A stretch of DNA of 64,000 nt, from contig JACCGJ010010635.1 of NCBI GenBank assembly GCA_013407085.1, positions 1 through 64,000 on the forward strand. Direction: 5' to 3'. Shown here piece by piece: positions 10,606-21,093 of the stretch (within the stretch, counting starts at the first letter, position 1; each line of letters opens with the position of its first letter). The notes beneath the pieces are model-generated. The model was not told the origin of the DNA and ran no database searches. It saw only the letters and a list, made by a program, of their open reading frames with translations. Source of the DNA: Atriophallophorus winterbourni (Eukaryota > Platyhelminthes > Trematoda > Plagiorchiida > Microphallidae). A program made the translations under genes and the position numbers.

Positions 10606-10690
10606 AAGCTTTCCTTCCACTTGACAACATAGCAGTTCAATAAAACACTCAAAGATGTCTACAAAACACCGTCACTAAAGGCAAGAAGCC
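10606..10690 (-). repeat. Repeat C fragment (RTE 3' UTR)
   Basis: It matches the minus-strand form of repeat C (AAGCTTTCC, CACTTGACAACATA, then a CTCAAAGATGTCTACAA-like stretch) seen at 24250-24310 and 24750-24830. Confidence 0.55.
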
Positions 10691-11054
10691 ACCGCGAATT
10701 ATGATCTTTTCGCCCCAACATGAAAGACGAGTCGTCCTGGGTACCCCAAGAGTTGAAGCCTTCATCTGCTTGAGCTAAGTCCGAGTTTAGTTACCCTAAC
10801 AACGACGCTTTTCCGAGTTAGGAGTGGCAAAGAACACCGCCTTATGAAAACGATGAATTCTCAGCGAAGTCTATTCACGTTAACTTGTATTTTTCATATC
10901 CACATCATTATCAAACATTCTAACTGTCACTTAGACCCAGTGACGATACGGAAATAGCCATTGTTTAAGACCTGAAGACATTTTATTCGTTCTTTAATCG
11001 GTGCCCAAGTTTCCATCCGAACAGTTAAAAGCCTTATAGACTCTGTCTTTGAGC
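10691..11054. other. Unassigned stretch
   Basis: No recognisable coding sequence, repeat or RNA gene was seen here. Confidence 0.4.
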
Positions 11055-11125
11055 TTAAGAAATGTTGTTGTTGTTGGCCTCCGTCGGTCGATGTCGACCA
11101 TGGATGTACATCACATCGCATGAAA
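11055..11125 (-). mobile_element. 3' tip of a LINE (family delta) with CAA-repeat tail
   Basis: On the minus strand this reads GATGTACATCCATGG, a GGTCGACATCGACC-like stretch, GGAGGCC, then a (CAA)n tail. The same block follows the coding end of the zinc-finger LINE at 15785-16144, so this is a minimal, extremely 5'-truncated copy of that family. Confidence 0.6.
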
Positions 11126-11139
11126 CATGTAAGGTAAGG

Positions 11140-11361
11140 TATGAAAGCACAAGCCTGATCCAGGCAAAGTGCCGCACAGTCAGAGACTGCACGTGGGCTA
11201 AGATACTGTGAGATTGCCCAGGCCTAGACAGATATGAGAAAGAAAAAACAACAGGAAATGGTAGTGAGACTCCAGCCTGTTTCAGCTCACTACCTCTGGT
11301 CAATCAATTTAGCACGGTGTTAGCCATACAGCACGAAGTACTGCACGATTGCACACCCGTG
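11140..11361 (+). repeat. Repeat B, copy 1
   Basis: About 220 bp beginning TATGAAAGCACAAGCC and ending near a GCACGATTGCACA stretch. It contains three potential hairpins: GCCTG/CAGGC, GGGC/GCCC and AGTGAG/CTCACT. Other copies are at 14400, 14830 (minus), 16187 and 24876. It has no coding capacity and no recognisable terminal repeats. Confidence 0.7.
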
Positions 11362-11379
11362 TATTCAAACGTGTTGTGA

Positions 11380-11740
11380 ACAACAGGAGCGACATCAGCA
11401 TGGCAGTTTTTGTGAAGCTTTCACTGCCATGCATCGTAACAAGCTGTCCCATACACTCCACATGGCGACATACAAGTTTAAGCAATTTGCATCAAAACTG
11501 CCGCTGTACAGCAGAAACTGAATGCAAGAAAGATGTCGTGCTTATGTTCGAGAAACTCGATTGGATGCCTGCTCCGTTTGAGGTTTAAGCGCAATTCACC
11601 CCAGTGTGCCATGTACCTATTCAAGTTGCACCCTTCATCATCTTTTAGGGTTTTGAGTTTTCATGGTTGTATCGCTTTTTGACATTCGTTACATGCCACT
11701 GATGTGATTCTGCCTCCGATTATGTTATTATAATTATTAT
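11380..11740. repeat. Repeat C-like sequences
   Basis: A minus-oriented part (GAGCGACATCAGCA, TTTCACTGCCATGCATC, about 11385-11460) is followed by a plus-oriented part with CATCTTTTAGG and a TTCGTTACATG-like stretch (about 11530-11720). Both match pieces of the RTE 3' UTR repeat described at 12886. Copies are diverged and borders approximate. Confidence 0.5.
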
Positions 11741-11866
11741 TACACAAGTCTTTACAGACGATGTGCCAACAAGTATACCATGAAGAAGGTACATGATGAA
11801 AGGAAAAAGGGGGATTTTTGTCTGTCTACACATGCCGTTTTTAATCTTTTTTGGAATAAGGGAGGG

Positions 11867-12290
11867 TCACTGATAAACGGGAACACAAGCACGGCAGGAT
11901 TCTCGCCACTGGTTCCTTTCTTTTGCCATCACACTGAGTGTTATCAGCCACATATCTTCACGGTCTGTCGGACCCCACCCGGGTAAGCGCGATGTTCCCA
12001 CGATGGCTAGTGGGGCTGTTAGACGCTTGAGGGTCTTATGCCAGGTATTCCTTTGTCCGCCACGGCGACGTTCCCAATCAGGTCCAGCGAGAGCAAAAAG
12101 AGCTAGGCGAGGAAGGCGTCGCTCATCCATACGGAGAACGTGCCCCAGCCATCTCAGCTGGCACATGGATATATGATCGGAGAGTGGCACAGAGTGATCG
12201 CCGAGGACTGCCCTCCTGACGTCATCATTTCTGACTCTGTGTTGCCAGCTTAGACGAGCTATACTCCGCAGGCAGTCGATGAGCAAACGA
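11867..12290 (-). pseudogene. RTE-type LINE, C-terminal fragment
   Basis: A 139-codon minus-strand frame carries RVRNDDVRRAVLG, then LRWLGHVLRMDERRLPRLAL and RRGGQRNTWHKTLKRL, ending ERNQWRESCRAC. These are the conserved C-terminal blocks of RTE-clade ORF proteins (WLGHVLRM, GG(Q/R)..TW, R..WR). It differs clearly from the copies at 10126 and 12560, so at least three RTE lineages are present. It is 5'-truncated near 12290. Confidence 0.85.
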
Positions 12291-12559
12291 CAAACGTCGA
12301 TAATCGTTGACTATCGGCTTGACGCAGCCTCCGATGATGAGTGATAATGCGATTTTAGTCGAGTAACGTAATACGACTTGGTGCGAAAGAGAAATCGACA
12401 TGCGAATCAGCAAGCCATACACTGAGGCCCAATTTCAATCACACTGGTTACTTGAAAGCGTTTCCGCTAATACGCCTTGTTCTGAGCATCATCATCATGA
12501 AGCACAAGTCTGGAGCCAGACAAAGTGCCAAAGTTCTGAGCACTTCAGAAACAACCAAA

Positions 12560-12885
12560 AACAATCGTTTTCCAGCATTATGAGCAGATCAACTTACTGG
12601 TTGGGTCATGTTTTACGGATGCCGGACCACCGACTTCCAAAACGGATTCTTTTTGCGATGCCACATCCTGATTGGCGTAAATCTCGGGATGGCCAAACCG
12701 CCTTATAGCGTTCGCAGCTTCAATCCCTTACTAGTAACCTTTCTAAAGTCGGCGTAGCACGTCTTCTGCTCTGGGGTCTCTGCGATCCGATATCGCAGTG
12801 GTTATTTACGCTTCAGGATACGTGCTCAAACCGTGTACAGCGGCGGTCTTGTACTAAGCATCTTCTTGGAGCGTTTACTTAATCT
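12560..12885 (+). pseudogene. RTE-type LINE, C-terminal end
   Basis: The frame carries YWLGHVLRMPDHRLPKRILFA and HPDWRKSRDGQ, stops at about 12706, then continues in homology past that stop to CLFGLCDP-like codons near 12780. Repeat C follows directly and behaves as its 3' UTR, because the minus-strand RTE relic at 24300-24570 is joined to repeat C in the same order. The element is 5'-truncated and broken. Confidence 0.78.
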
Positions 12886-13150
12886 TGTATGTTGTCAAGT
12901 GGACTAACAAGGAAATCGTGTTATGATGTATGACAGTGAAAGACGCAAGGAAGCTGTCGTGCTGATGTGGCTTTACTCATTAACGAAGCCTGATTGTACT
13001 TACTCTTCCATTGAATGCGTAGCTATCTAAATCCCAACCGTCCCCATCTTTTAGTATTTTATTTTGTGCACGGTTGCACGTCTGTTAAGCATTCGGTACA
13101 CGCTACCGGTGTAATGCTGTCTCTGATAATGATAATGATGACCAGCGATA
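12886..13150 (+). repeat. Repeat C (RTE 3' UTR), first tandem copy
   Basis: It begins near TGTTGTCAAGTGGA, passes CCCATCTTTTAGTA and AAGCATTCGGTACA, and ends in a GATAATGATAATGATGA microsatellite. Position after RTE coding sequence and a simple-repeat end fit a LINE 3' UTR. Confidence 0.65.
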
Positions 13151-13184
13151 CATGAAAAAGTTATCTAGTCAAAGTATTGGAGCA

Positions 13185-13430
13185 TTTGCTTAACCTTGTA
13201 TGTTGTCAAGTGAAATGACAAAGAAAGCTTGTTATGATGCATGACAGTGAAAGCTGCCATGCTGATTTCGCTCTACTCGTTCATGAAACTTGTTGCATGT
13301 TGCATTCGAGGTATAGGCACCTCATCCCAGTTTGTTTGCTTTTTCATGGTTGTGTGGCAGTTAAGCATTCGGTACGTACTGCCGATGTAATGCGGTCTAT
13401 GATGATGATGATGATGATTGTGTTACAGGA
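13185..13430 (+). repeat. Repeat C, second tandem copy, with (GAT)n end
   Basis: The same block repeats about 300 bp further on and ends in six GAT units (13396-13425). It may represent a second truncated insertion or a local tandem duplication. Confidence 0.65.
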
Positions 13431-13434
13431 AGGA

Positions 13435-13834
13435 AATAAATAAATACGCTCAATGACGACAAGTCTGAAGAGGCTCGGATTGACAATGAGTTATTGCGGC
13501 AAAACACATGTCCAATTGGCAAGTGAGGGGCTATTATTGTTCAACGATTTGTTGATCAATGCGAATACGAGATTGGCATCGAAAACAAATCAAGGCCATC
13601 TTTCGTTCGTGAGAAAATAACAACACGTGCTTGAAACCAGACATGCGAACCACTGCGAGGTCCAGAGAGAAAATTAGGAAACCCACGGGTAGTGAGATTT
13701 TGTAGGCCCTCTTTCGTGATGGATTGAAATTCAGTCAGCATGGTGCCAAAGGTTGTCATAGCCGGGGGTGGCAGTGGGGATAAGCTCCCACTGTTTATAA
13801 AATGCTCCCATATGGCACGCGTCTCAAATAGCCT
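13435..13834. other. Repeat C-associated block and unassigned sequence
   Basis: 13450-13530 (CAATGACGACAAGTCTG, AATGAGTTATTGCGGCAAAACACATG) recurs in opposite orientation at about 23700-23790 next to another repeat C copy. The remainder has a minus-strand open frame without recognisable domain, probably not coding. Confidence 0.4.
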
Positions 13835-14301
13835 CTGACAACCAAGTCCATCTTCTGGCCTGCACGAGTGGCTCCCCGAGCCCGGCGGAACTGCTTCTAC
13901 CAACAGGAGAAGGGGCGAAGGCGAGTGACTGGCGCCTGAAAACTAGTTTGCTTCGGGCAGATGGAGCTCGTTAGCCTGGGAGGGCATTTCATCTAAGGGA
14001 AGGAAAACCCTGATTTTAGACCTCCGCTGCCTTGCGGGATACCCGATCGCGGGAAAGGCTTCGGGAGAAAACCCCGAGGAAAAACCTGGAACAGAGTCTG
14101 CTAGACCACCTCTTTCTAACAACTCCCTGCTGCCTTGCAGGTCGCACTTGGTTGTGCAAAGGCTAGAGAAGCTGACTCGAACAAACGCCGAGTGGTGCTG
14201 GGGACGCCGCCTTGTACCCAAATCCCCAAGAACCTTCATTGAAGCCGACTCATCCTCCAGGAGGAGATAGTCGCAACCAAAAGTTAAAAAAGTAAAATAA
14301 G
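13835..14301 (+). repeat. Repeat A, copy 1 (SINE-like)
   Basis: About 465 bp non-coding repeat. It starts near CTGGCCTGCACGAGTGGCTCC, includes CGGGATACCCGATCGCGGG and GTGCAAAGGCTAGAGAAG, and ends GATAGTCGCA plus an A/AAGT-rich tail. Other copies: split copy 2 (16713-22182, minus) and copy 3 (26940-27416). No A/B boxes of a tRNA promoter were seen. The 3' tail resembles that of the RTE at 10583-10600. Confidence 0.75.
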
Positions 14302-14399
14302 GCATGGGGATGAAGCATAGAAACACCGCTGATCTCTAGGTATGTCAACATGAAGGGTTTCCTTGAAAACAGTCAGCCTGAACGCAGGCCAAGTTGTAT

Positions 14400-14650
14400 G
14401 GTATGAAGCCAGGCCTGATCCAGGCCAAAGTGCCGTCCGTCATCAGAGACTGCACGTGGGCTAATATACTGTCAGGTTACCCAGGCCTATATAGATATGA
14501 GAAATTGAACTTAGAATGGCAGTTCGACTACAGCGTGTTTCAGCATGTAGCCCAATACAGGCTAAATTCTATGTATGCAGTCACAAGCTTGATCCAGGCA
14601 CATTCACAGACTGCACGTAGGCTAAGGTACTGTCGGGTTGCGTAAGACAG
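14400..14650 (+). repeat. Repeat B, copy 2 plus a second partial unit
   Basis: 14400-14535 matches the 5' two-thirds of repeat B, and 14575-14650 restarts with CACAAGCTTGATCCAGGC and ACTGCACGTAGGCTAAGG. The block is therefore a partial tandem duplication. 14651-14829 holds nothing recognisable. Confidence 0.6.
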
Positions 14651-14829
14651 GTCATGAGCCAGATTATTCACTGAACGATTAAACATGACAATCAAACTAC
14701 GCGCAAGTCCTCCATAGCTAGTTGACATTTACCTTCAGAAATGCGTGACCGTGTAAGAACAAACGCTGTTGCAACTCCAAAACAATCCAGAGATGACAGA
14801 CATCAGTTCGATAACGTGGACGCGGGTCA

Positions 14830-15065
14830 TCATGCTGCACGGATGTGCAATCGTGCAGCATTTATGTGCTGTTCGGCTAACGCCGTGTTAAATTGATTGG
14901 CCAAAGGTAGTGAGCTGTATGCTGAAACAGGCTGGAGTCTCACTACCATTTCTATTTCTTCCTCATATCTTTCTAGGTCTGGGCAACCTGACAGTATCTC
15001 AGCCCACGTGCAGTCTCTGACTGTGCGGCACTTTGCCTGGATCAGGCTTGTGATTTCATACCATA
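14830..15065 (-). repeat. Repeat B, copy 3
   Basis: A well-preserved minus-strand copy, including GGTAGTGAG and CTCACTACC arms of the third hairpin and the TGCTGCACGATTGCACATCC end. A degenerate further minus-strand copy can be traced at about 15310-15415. Confidence 0.65.
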
Positions 15066-15415
15066 CATACATGCATTGCCCAAACACGCAAATAACAAAC
15101 ACACAAATAACACGTGGAATATGATGAAACGGTTTGTTGCATCTCCATCGTCACGTGATCAAGCGAGCTGAGAACAAGTTTACCACGCTCAACAATTGCT
15201 CGCAAGTCATGAGCGTATCCAATACATTGAATAACATCTACATCCGAGCTACAAAAATATTCTTTTATATCCGGATGAGTTTTTGCAGGACCCGAAAACA
15301 CACTCCTTTCTCTTATACCTTTCTAGGCCTAATCATAGCATACATCTTAGCTGGTTCACAACGGTGCGGCACCTCGTCTGTCTTCAGGCTTGAGTTTTCA
15401 TACAAACATGCATTA

Positions 15416-15784
15416 GAGACCATTTCGGAGAATACATGTACGCATTATGCTCACCTCTCAGTGCACAGTCTGCATCAACCGTAATCGCGTGCAGCTTCCG
15501 ATGACCTGACAGAAAATCTTCATGTGCAGCGCTCGCGGATGAAATCTCGGATGGTGGAGCTCCGTCGCCAGGGACACGGTCTTCATTGGACTAGCGAAGG
15601 GAAAAGAATAGGGTGAAAATCAATGAGAGGCGCGGAATCATGCTTATGTGGATCGAAAAGACTGATTGAAAGGCCAGCGGCATATTTTCAGAAAGAAGCT
15701 TGCGATCAAAAGTGGATACCAGCTAATATGCAGTTCTGAAACATGGGCGCCAACGGAGATTGTAGAACAGCAGGCGCAATTGGG
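15416..15784. other. Unassigned stretch
   Basis: No recognisable coding sequence or repeat ends. Short frames only. Confidence 0.4.
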
Positions 15785-16144
15785 TACTGCTGGCCTCCTT
15801 CGGTCGATGTCGACCATGGATGTACATCACAATCGCGTGAATGTTCAGGTTTTGCAGCTTTTGGAATGACTAAACAGTCCGATTCGGGAGGAACAATCTC
15901 TCCCGCAGCGCGGGCAACAAAAGTCACAACTCGGTTGTATTGCGTCAGTTGCACGCCGGCGGCGTGATCTGCGTTCAGCAGCCAAGAGCTGTAACTGCTC
16001 CTCCCCAGCTTGCAGACGACGCTTTACACATTGCCTCCAATGTGACCGGTCAAGAACAAGTTCATCGGGTAGAAAACAGCAAATATCAAGTATGGAGCGA
16101 CGTGTTGCCCTTTTAACTGAACAATGTTTACTTGCCAAATCCAC
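15785..16144 (-). pseudogene. LINE C-terminus with C2H2-type zinc finger (family delta) and 3' UTR
   Basis: The minus-strand frame contains RSHWRQCVKRRLQAGEEQ, then CCPRCGRDCSSRIGLFSHSKSC (CX2CX12HX4C) at the very end. An SRIGL-S-H finger of this form closes many non-LTR retrotransposon ORF2 proteins. The following 3' UTR (about 15785-15850) contains the palindrome GGTCGATGTCGACC and matches the LINE tip at 11055-11125. The copy is 5'-truncated. Confidence 0.65.
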
Positions 16145-16186
16145 ATGCGTATTGTGTTTACGGAAGTGAAGAGCTTAGATGTATGA

Positions 16187-16410
16187 TATGAAAGCACAAG
16201 CCTGATCTAGGCAAAGTGCCACACAGTCAGATACTGCACGTGGGCGATATTACTGTCATGTTGCCCATACCTAGACAGATATAAGAAATAAAGATGGTAG
16301 TGAGACTCCAGCGTGTTTCGGCATGCAGCTCACTACCGGTGGCCAATCAATTTAGCACGGTGCTAGCCGCACAGCACAGAAGTACTGTACGATTGCACAT
16401 CCGTGCAAGA
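16187..16410 (+). repeat. Repeat B, copy 4
   Basis: It begins TATGAAAGCACAAGCC and keeps the TGGTAGTGAGACTCC...CTCACTACC arms and the GTACGATTGCACATCCGTG end. Confidence 0.65.
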
Positions 16411-16459
16411 GTTTGGATGTACTGCTAACGGTGGTTTTAATATATTTTTACCATTTTCC

Positions 16460-16712
16460 ACTGTTTTAAGGCATGTGGGTCCTGATCTTACTGTCCCTGC
16501 CCGATGAGTACAAACAGCACAAGAAGATGTAGTAGTGTGTGTATGTGATAAAAATGCGAATTTTGTGTTCCTGACCAAGGTTTTAACACATCTACATGCG
16601 TGGAGACACGGTCTTATGGTGTGTTAGCGTGTGATGCTAATTCACGCTAATACGAATGTTTGCATCAAGCCCACGAGTTTAACACATCTAAAAGTTTGTG
16701 GGCATATTTGAT
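16460..16712 (+). repeat. Repeat F, left part, ending in the repeat A target site
   Basis: It contains CCTGATCTTACTGTCCCTGC and GCTAATTC, which recur at 22265-22440. Its last 11 bases (16702-16712, GCATATTTGAT) are the left target duplication of repeat A copy 2. The interrupted repeat resumes at 22194. Confidence 0.5.
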
Positions 16713-16860
16713 CATTTACTTTTGTGCGACTATCTCCTCCTGGAGGATGGGTCGGCTTCTTTGAAGTCTTTGGAATTTGGGTACAAAGCGGCGTCCCCAG
16801 CACCACTCGGCGTCTGTGCGAGTCAGCTTCTCTAGCCTTTGCACAGCCAAGTACAGCAGG
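16713..16860 (-). repeat. Repeat A copy 2, 3' part (split by Gypsy)
   Basis: On the minus strand it ends GGAGATAGTCGCACAAAAGTAAATG, matching copies 1 and 3. It stops at CAGG (16857-16860), the target duplication of the Gypsy element, and continues at 21988. Confidence 0.8.
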
Positions 16861-17042
16861 TGTAACACCGCTTGTTTTGCCTCATCAAAACATTGACCTT
16901 GACAATTATTAACTTCCGTTTCGTTCGTGCGTACATCGTGATCGCTCTGTACACGTTTTGGCTACCGCTATAAATCTTCCAGTCAACCTGCCTTTTCTCC
17001 AACGTTCTTGGGGATATTATTGTAGTAACCTGGTCTACTACA
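16861..17042 (+). repeat. 5' LTR of the CsRn1-like element
   Basis: 182 bp, TGTAACACCG to TCTACTACA. A TATAAAT box at 16969-16975 is the likely core promoter. A short U3 of about 105 bases precedes it. Confidence 0.93.
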
Positions 17043-17045
17043 AAT

Positions 17046-17060
17046 TGGTGAGCCCGACAT
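17046..17060 (+). other. Primer binding site, tRNA-Trp-like
   Basis: TGGTGAGCCCGACAT begins 4 bases after the LTR. It pairs with the 3' end of tRNA-Trp (TGGTGACCCCGACGT expected) with two mismatches. Confidence 0.75.
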
Positions 17061-17187
17061 ACACGCATTCTTCGTGTATCTTTTCCGGTACGTTAAATTT
17101 TTTCCGCTTCACATCGGAGTTTTCAGGTAAATTTTTTTTACCTCGTTTAATCGTGCATTTTATTTGCATCAATTGCTCCTGTTTATC

Positions 17188-18272
17188 ATGAGTGATTCTA
17201 AACGCGTTATTTTGGTTTCGACGGTCATCACAATACCCAGTTTTATTTCCCATGATCCTGAGTATTGGTTTCATTTTTTAGAAACTGAATTTAGTTCTAA
17301 AAATATCATTGATGACTACGCCATGTTTTCACAATTAACGCAGAAACTCCCCGCGGATGTGTTATTACAGGTACGCGACGCAGTCCTTACTGCACTCATA
17401 GGTGACCGTTACCGTATCGTCAAACAGCCGTGATTTCTCGCACGGTGCCGTCTGAACGATCTAGGCTACAGCAGCTGTTCGGCAACTTGGAAATTGCCAA
17501 CAAAAAGCCATCTACCATACTAATGGAGATGCGCCGCCTGCTAGGGTCATCGCACATGGACGAGTCCTTACTAAAGGAACTATGGCTCCAGCGCTTACCT
17601 GAGTGCGTGCAACCCATCTTGGTTGCTGCGAAAAGCACTCCGGTATCTGAGCTTGCGGAAATGGCGGACAACATCTCTGAATGTATCCGTCCCTATCCGG
17701 ATGCCCATGTTTCTACAGTAACCGCAGGACTATCACGCACACAGGGTACTCCGGCGAAAGGCAGTAATACGGATCTACTGTCTGAGGTTACAACTTTACG
17801 CATTGAGGTTCGAAACCTCACACTCAACAGTAAGTCACGATCACGTATCCCATCACGCCAACGCTCGAGTAGTCACACTCGATCACCCGTCTGCTGGATC
17901 CATCGGAAGTACCGCGATAATGCGCGGCGTTGCATTAAACCTTGCGCTTATCGCACATCGCCAGCGAAATACTCGGTCCGGCCCCCAACGACGACTTCTG
18001 TCTTGGGCACGAAGAGTTTAAGTCGTCTCTTCTTTATAAAGGATAAATCTACAGGACAACGTTTTCTGGTAGACACTGGTGCCGAAATCAGTGTACTGCC
18101 GGTAGACACTCGCGAAACCTCCAATCCGATGAGCCAACACTTGAAGGCAGCTAACGGATCCCTTATAACAACCTACGGTCAACGCTCCTTGACCCTTGAT
18201 TTAGGTTTACGTCGTGAATTCCGCTGGATTTTTTACAATCGCTGCGGTTCCATTTGCGATCCTGGGCGTTGA
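17188..18272 (+). pseudogene. Gag and start of protease of the CsRn1-like element (frameshifted)
   Basis: The ATG at 17188 opens an 81-codon frame (SHDPEYWFHFLETEF) that ends at 17433. Gag continues from about 17432 in the next frame with RLQQLFGNLE, LLKELWLQRLPECVQPIL and ELAEMADNI, the conserved capsid of this clade. The Cys/His motif CX2HX9CX3C spans 17892-17945. The aspartic protease begins FLVDTGAEISVLP (18068-18100). The frame runs out at 18272 because of one extra T in a T6 run (18229-18234), after which homology continues in the pol frame. The product would build the particle and mature the polyprotein. Two frameshifts inactivate it. Confidence 0.9.
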
Positions 18273-21093
18273 TTTCTTGCACTCGTTCGACATTCTTGTC
18301 GATTCTCGCCGCTCGCAGCTGATAGATGGGACTACTCGTCTTAAAGCTCTTGGTACCCCGAGCAGAGACGCAATGATTTCTCCTGTGCTACATTTTGGCG
18401 AAGTAGAACCCTGCTATGCCACTTTATTCCCGAAATATCCTAAATTATTCCAATCATCATCGACTGCACTACCGGCGGTTACTACACCAGTAGAGCACCA
18501 CATCGCCACCAGTGGTCCTCCAGTATACGGAAGACCGAGGCGATTACCGCCAGGGAAGTTGCAGATTGCACGCAAAGAATTCCAGCACATGCTGCAATTA
18601 GGTATTGTACGGCCATCTAGTAGCCCTTGGTCATCTCCTCTACACATGGCACCCAAGAAAAACCCAAACGATTGGCGCCCCTGTGGTGATTACCGCAGGT
18701 TAAATAAAGCGACGGTCCCCGATAGGTACCCGATTCCGCATATTCAACACCTGGCTGCCAATATCCATGGGTGTACCATTTTTAGCAAGGTAGACCTGGT
18801 TCGAGCGTATAACCAAATACCGGTCGCGGAAGCGGACATTCCAAAGACGGCAGTCACCACACCGTTCGGACTTTACGAATTTGTCCGTATGCCGTTTGGT
18901 TTATGTAATGCCGCTCAAACCTTCCAGCGATTCATGGACCAGGTTTGCAGAGGTCTGGATTGCGCTTACGTAAATCTCGACGATGTACTGATTGCTAGCG
19001 CATCCAAAGAGGACCACATGCGCCACCTAACGGCACTTTTTGATCGTTTGTCCAGTCATGGGATAACGATCAATGCGTCTAAGTGCAGTTTCGGCCAGAC
19101 TCAGATCGATTTCCTGGGTCATCAACTTTCAGCTTCGGTTATTCGGCCACTGGATGAAAACACGGACGCCATCCTTAACTTCCCAGAGCCAACAACATTT
19201 AAGGAGCTCCGGCGTTTTCTGGGACTGGTAAACTTTTACCGCAGGTTCATCCCACAGTGCGCACGAATCTCCCAGCCCTTAAGTGATTTGCTCCGTGGTA
19301 GTGCGAAAATATTACTACTTACGGAAGAAGCCAAATCGGCTTTCACTTTGTTAAAATCCCACATAACAAACATCAAATCACTTAGCCACTATAGACCCGA
19401 CGCCCCGCTGTCCTTATTTACGGACGCATCTGCCGAAGCAGTGTGGGCGGTACTTCAACAATACGTTGATGGGTCATGGTTCCCTATATTGTTCTTCTCT
19501 AAGCGGCTCCAGCCCGCAGAGACCCGATATAGCACGTTCGGTAGAGAGCTTTTGGCTATCTACCTCGGAATCAAACATTTTCGCCATTTCCTGGAGGGCA
19601 GACAGTTCGCAGTGTTTACTGATCATAAGCCCCTCATACACTCGCTCAGCAAGTCATCAGAGCGATATTCTCCTAGAGAGACGCGGCATCTGGATTTTGT
19701 CAGTCAATTCACGACTGACATACAGCATATCGCAGGTGCCCAAAACCCGGTCGCGGATGCACTCTCTCGAATAAATGTAGTAGAGTTGCCGTCCTCCATC
19801 GACCTCGGTGAAATCGCCGCAGCACAAGCTGCTGACGCTGAAACAGCACAGCTCAGGGACTCCACTTCCCTTGACATTAGACTTTTACCCTTGCCTGACG
19901 GCTCGGGCGATATCCTGTGCGACGTTTCACAAACCACACCAAGACCCCTGATTCCATCTGCATTCAGGCGGCGCGTTTTTGAGGGATTACACAATCTCTC
20001 CCACCCTGGCATTCGTGCCAGTGTTAAAATGATAACGGCTCGATTTATTTGGCCAAAAGCTAGTAAGGATATTCGAAGTTGGGCCAAAGCGTGTCGTGAA
20101 TGCCAGCTCACGAAAATCCATCGACACACCAAGAGTCCATTAGGAACTTTTGTCGAACCGGATGAACGCTTCTCACACATACACGTAGACTTAGTCGGCC
20201 CATTGCCCCCTTCACGTGGCCACATATATATCCTTACGGTGATCGACCGTTTCCCCGGGTGGCCTGAGGCCATTCCACTTCACAACTGCTCTTCTGAGAC
20301 AGTTGCGCATGCCCTTTTCGAGCGTTGGGTGGCACAGTTCTGTTGTCCGGGTATTGTCACTACGGACCGAGGTTCCCATTTCGATGGTGCCTTCAGTAAA
20401 TTGCTAGCTACTCTGGGTTGCAAGCATCACCGAACTACAGCTTACCACCCCGCGGCGAATGGGATGGTCGAAAGGTTGCAAAGGCAGCTCAAGGCGGCAT
20501 TGATGGCGCATGGAGGTATTGACTGGACCGAAGTCCTACCGATCGTCCTCCTAGGTTTGAGGTCAACCTTTAAAACCCCTTTGCAAGCTACCGTAGCCGA
20601 ATTGACATACGGTCGTGCCATCGCTCTACCTGGCGAGTATGTCGCCCCACACAAACAATCACCCTTCGCCTACGGCGATTACGTGGCGCGCTTGCGCCAT
20701 TACATGGGTCGTTTTCGCCCATCACCCCCGCGGCTTCAGGCCAAATCATCCTATGTCCCAAAGGAGTTGGCTGATTGTCCACATGTTTTTCTCCGGAATG
20801 ACATGGTGAAGCATCCTCTTCACCCTCCTTATACTGGACCGTTCAAAGTAATTCGGCGGTCTCCCAAAACGGTCGTCATTGACCGTGTCGGCAAGCATGA
20901 CACTGTCTCAATCGACAGAGTCAAACCGGCTTTCATGGACGAGGAAGTAATCCCACATGACCCAACGCCAACCCCGGCACCACTGGTCATTACCCCTCCT
21001 GTCCCTACAGCTAACCCAGAGCCGACCACTTCAGGAACTAAACGTGCCAAACGGCAACCCGTTCGATTCGCAGATTTTGTTGTAGATAGTTAA
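18230..21093 (+). pseudogene. Pol of the CsRn1-like element: protease end, RT, RNase H, integrase
   Basis: A single open frame of about 955 codons starts with the protease C-terminus ([12 protein letters not shown]). RT has [17 protein letters not shown] and an active-site string reading NLDD (18973-18984) where the family has YxDD. RNase H has [14 protein letters not shown] and FTDHKPL. The integrase has the HHCC zinc domain ([15 protein letters not shown]), catalytic HVDLVGP, TDRGSHF and NGMVERLQ, and a GPF module ([20 protein letters not shown]). The first catalytic Tyr-to-Asn change (TAT to AAT is the simplest cause) and the Gly-to-Trp in RNase H suggest decay. It depends on the upstream frame for translation. 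Confidence 0.93.

Noticed and set aside
13390..13430. Short tandem GAT units as a CRISPR-like or functional array
   Set aside because: Simple microsatellite at the end of an RTE 3' UTR; no spacers.
13835..14301. Repeat A as a tRNA-derived SINE
   Set aside because: No A-box or B-box promoter motifs or tRNA-like head could be recognised.
15790..15860. Palindrome GGTCGATGTCGACC as an operator or regulatory site
   Set aside because: It is part of a LINE 3' UTR found also at 11055-11125.
18223..18240. Programmed frameshift site at the T6 run between Gag-protease and Pol
   Set aside because: The required move is +1, the run is not aligned as a -1 slippery heptamer with the upstream codons, and it lies inside the protease. 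A one-base insertion is simpler.
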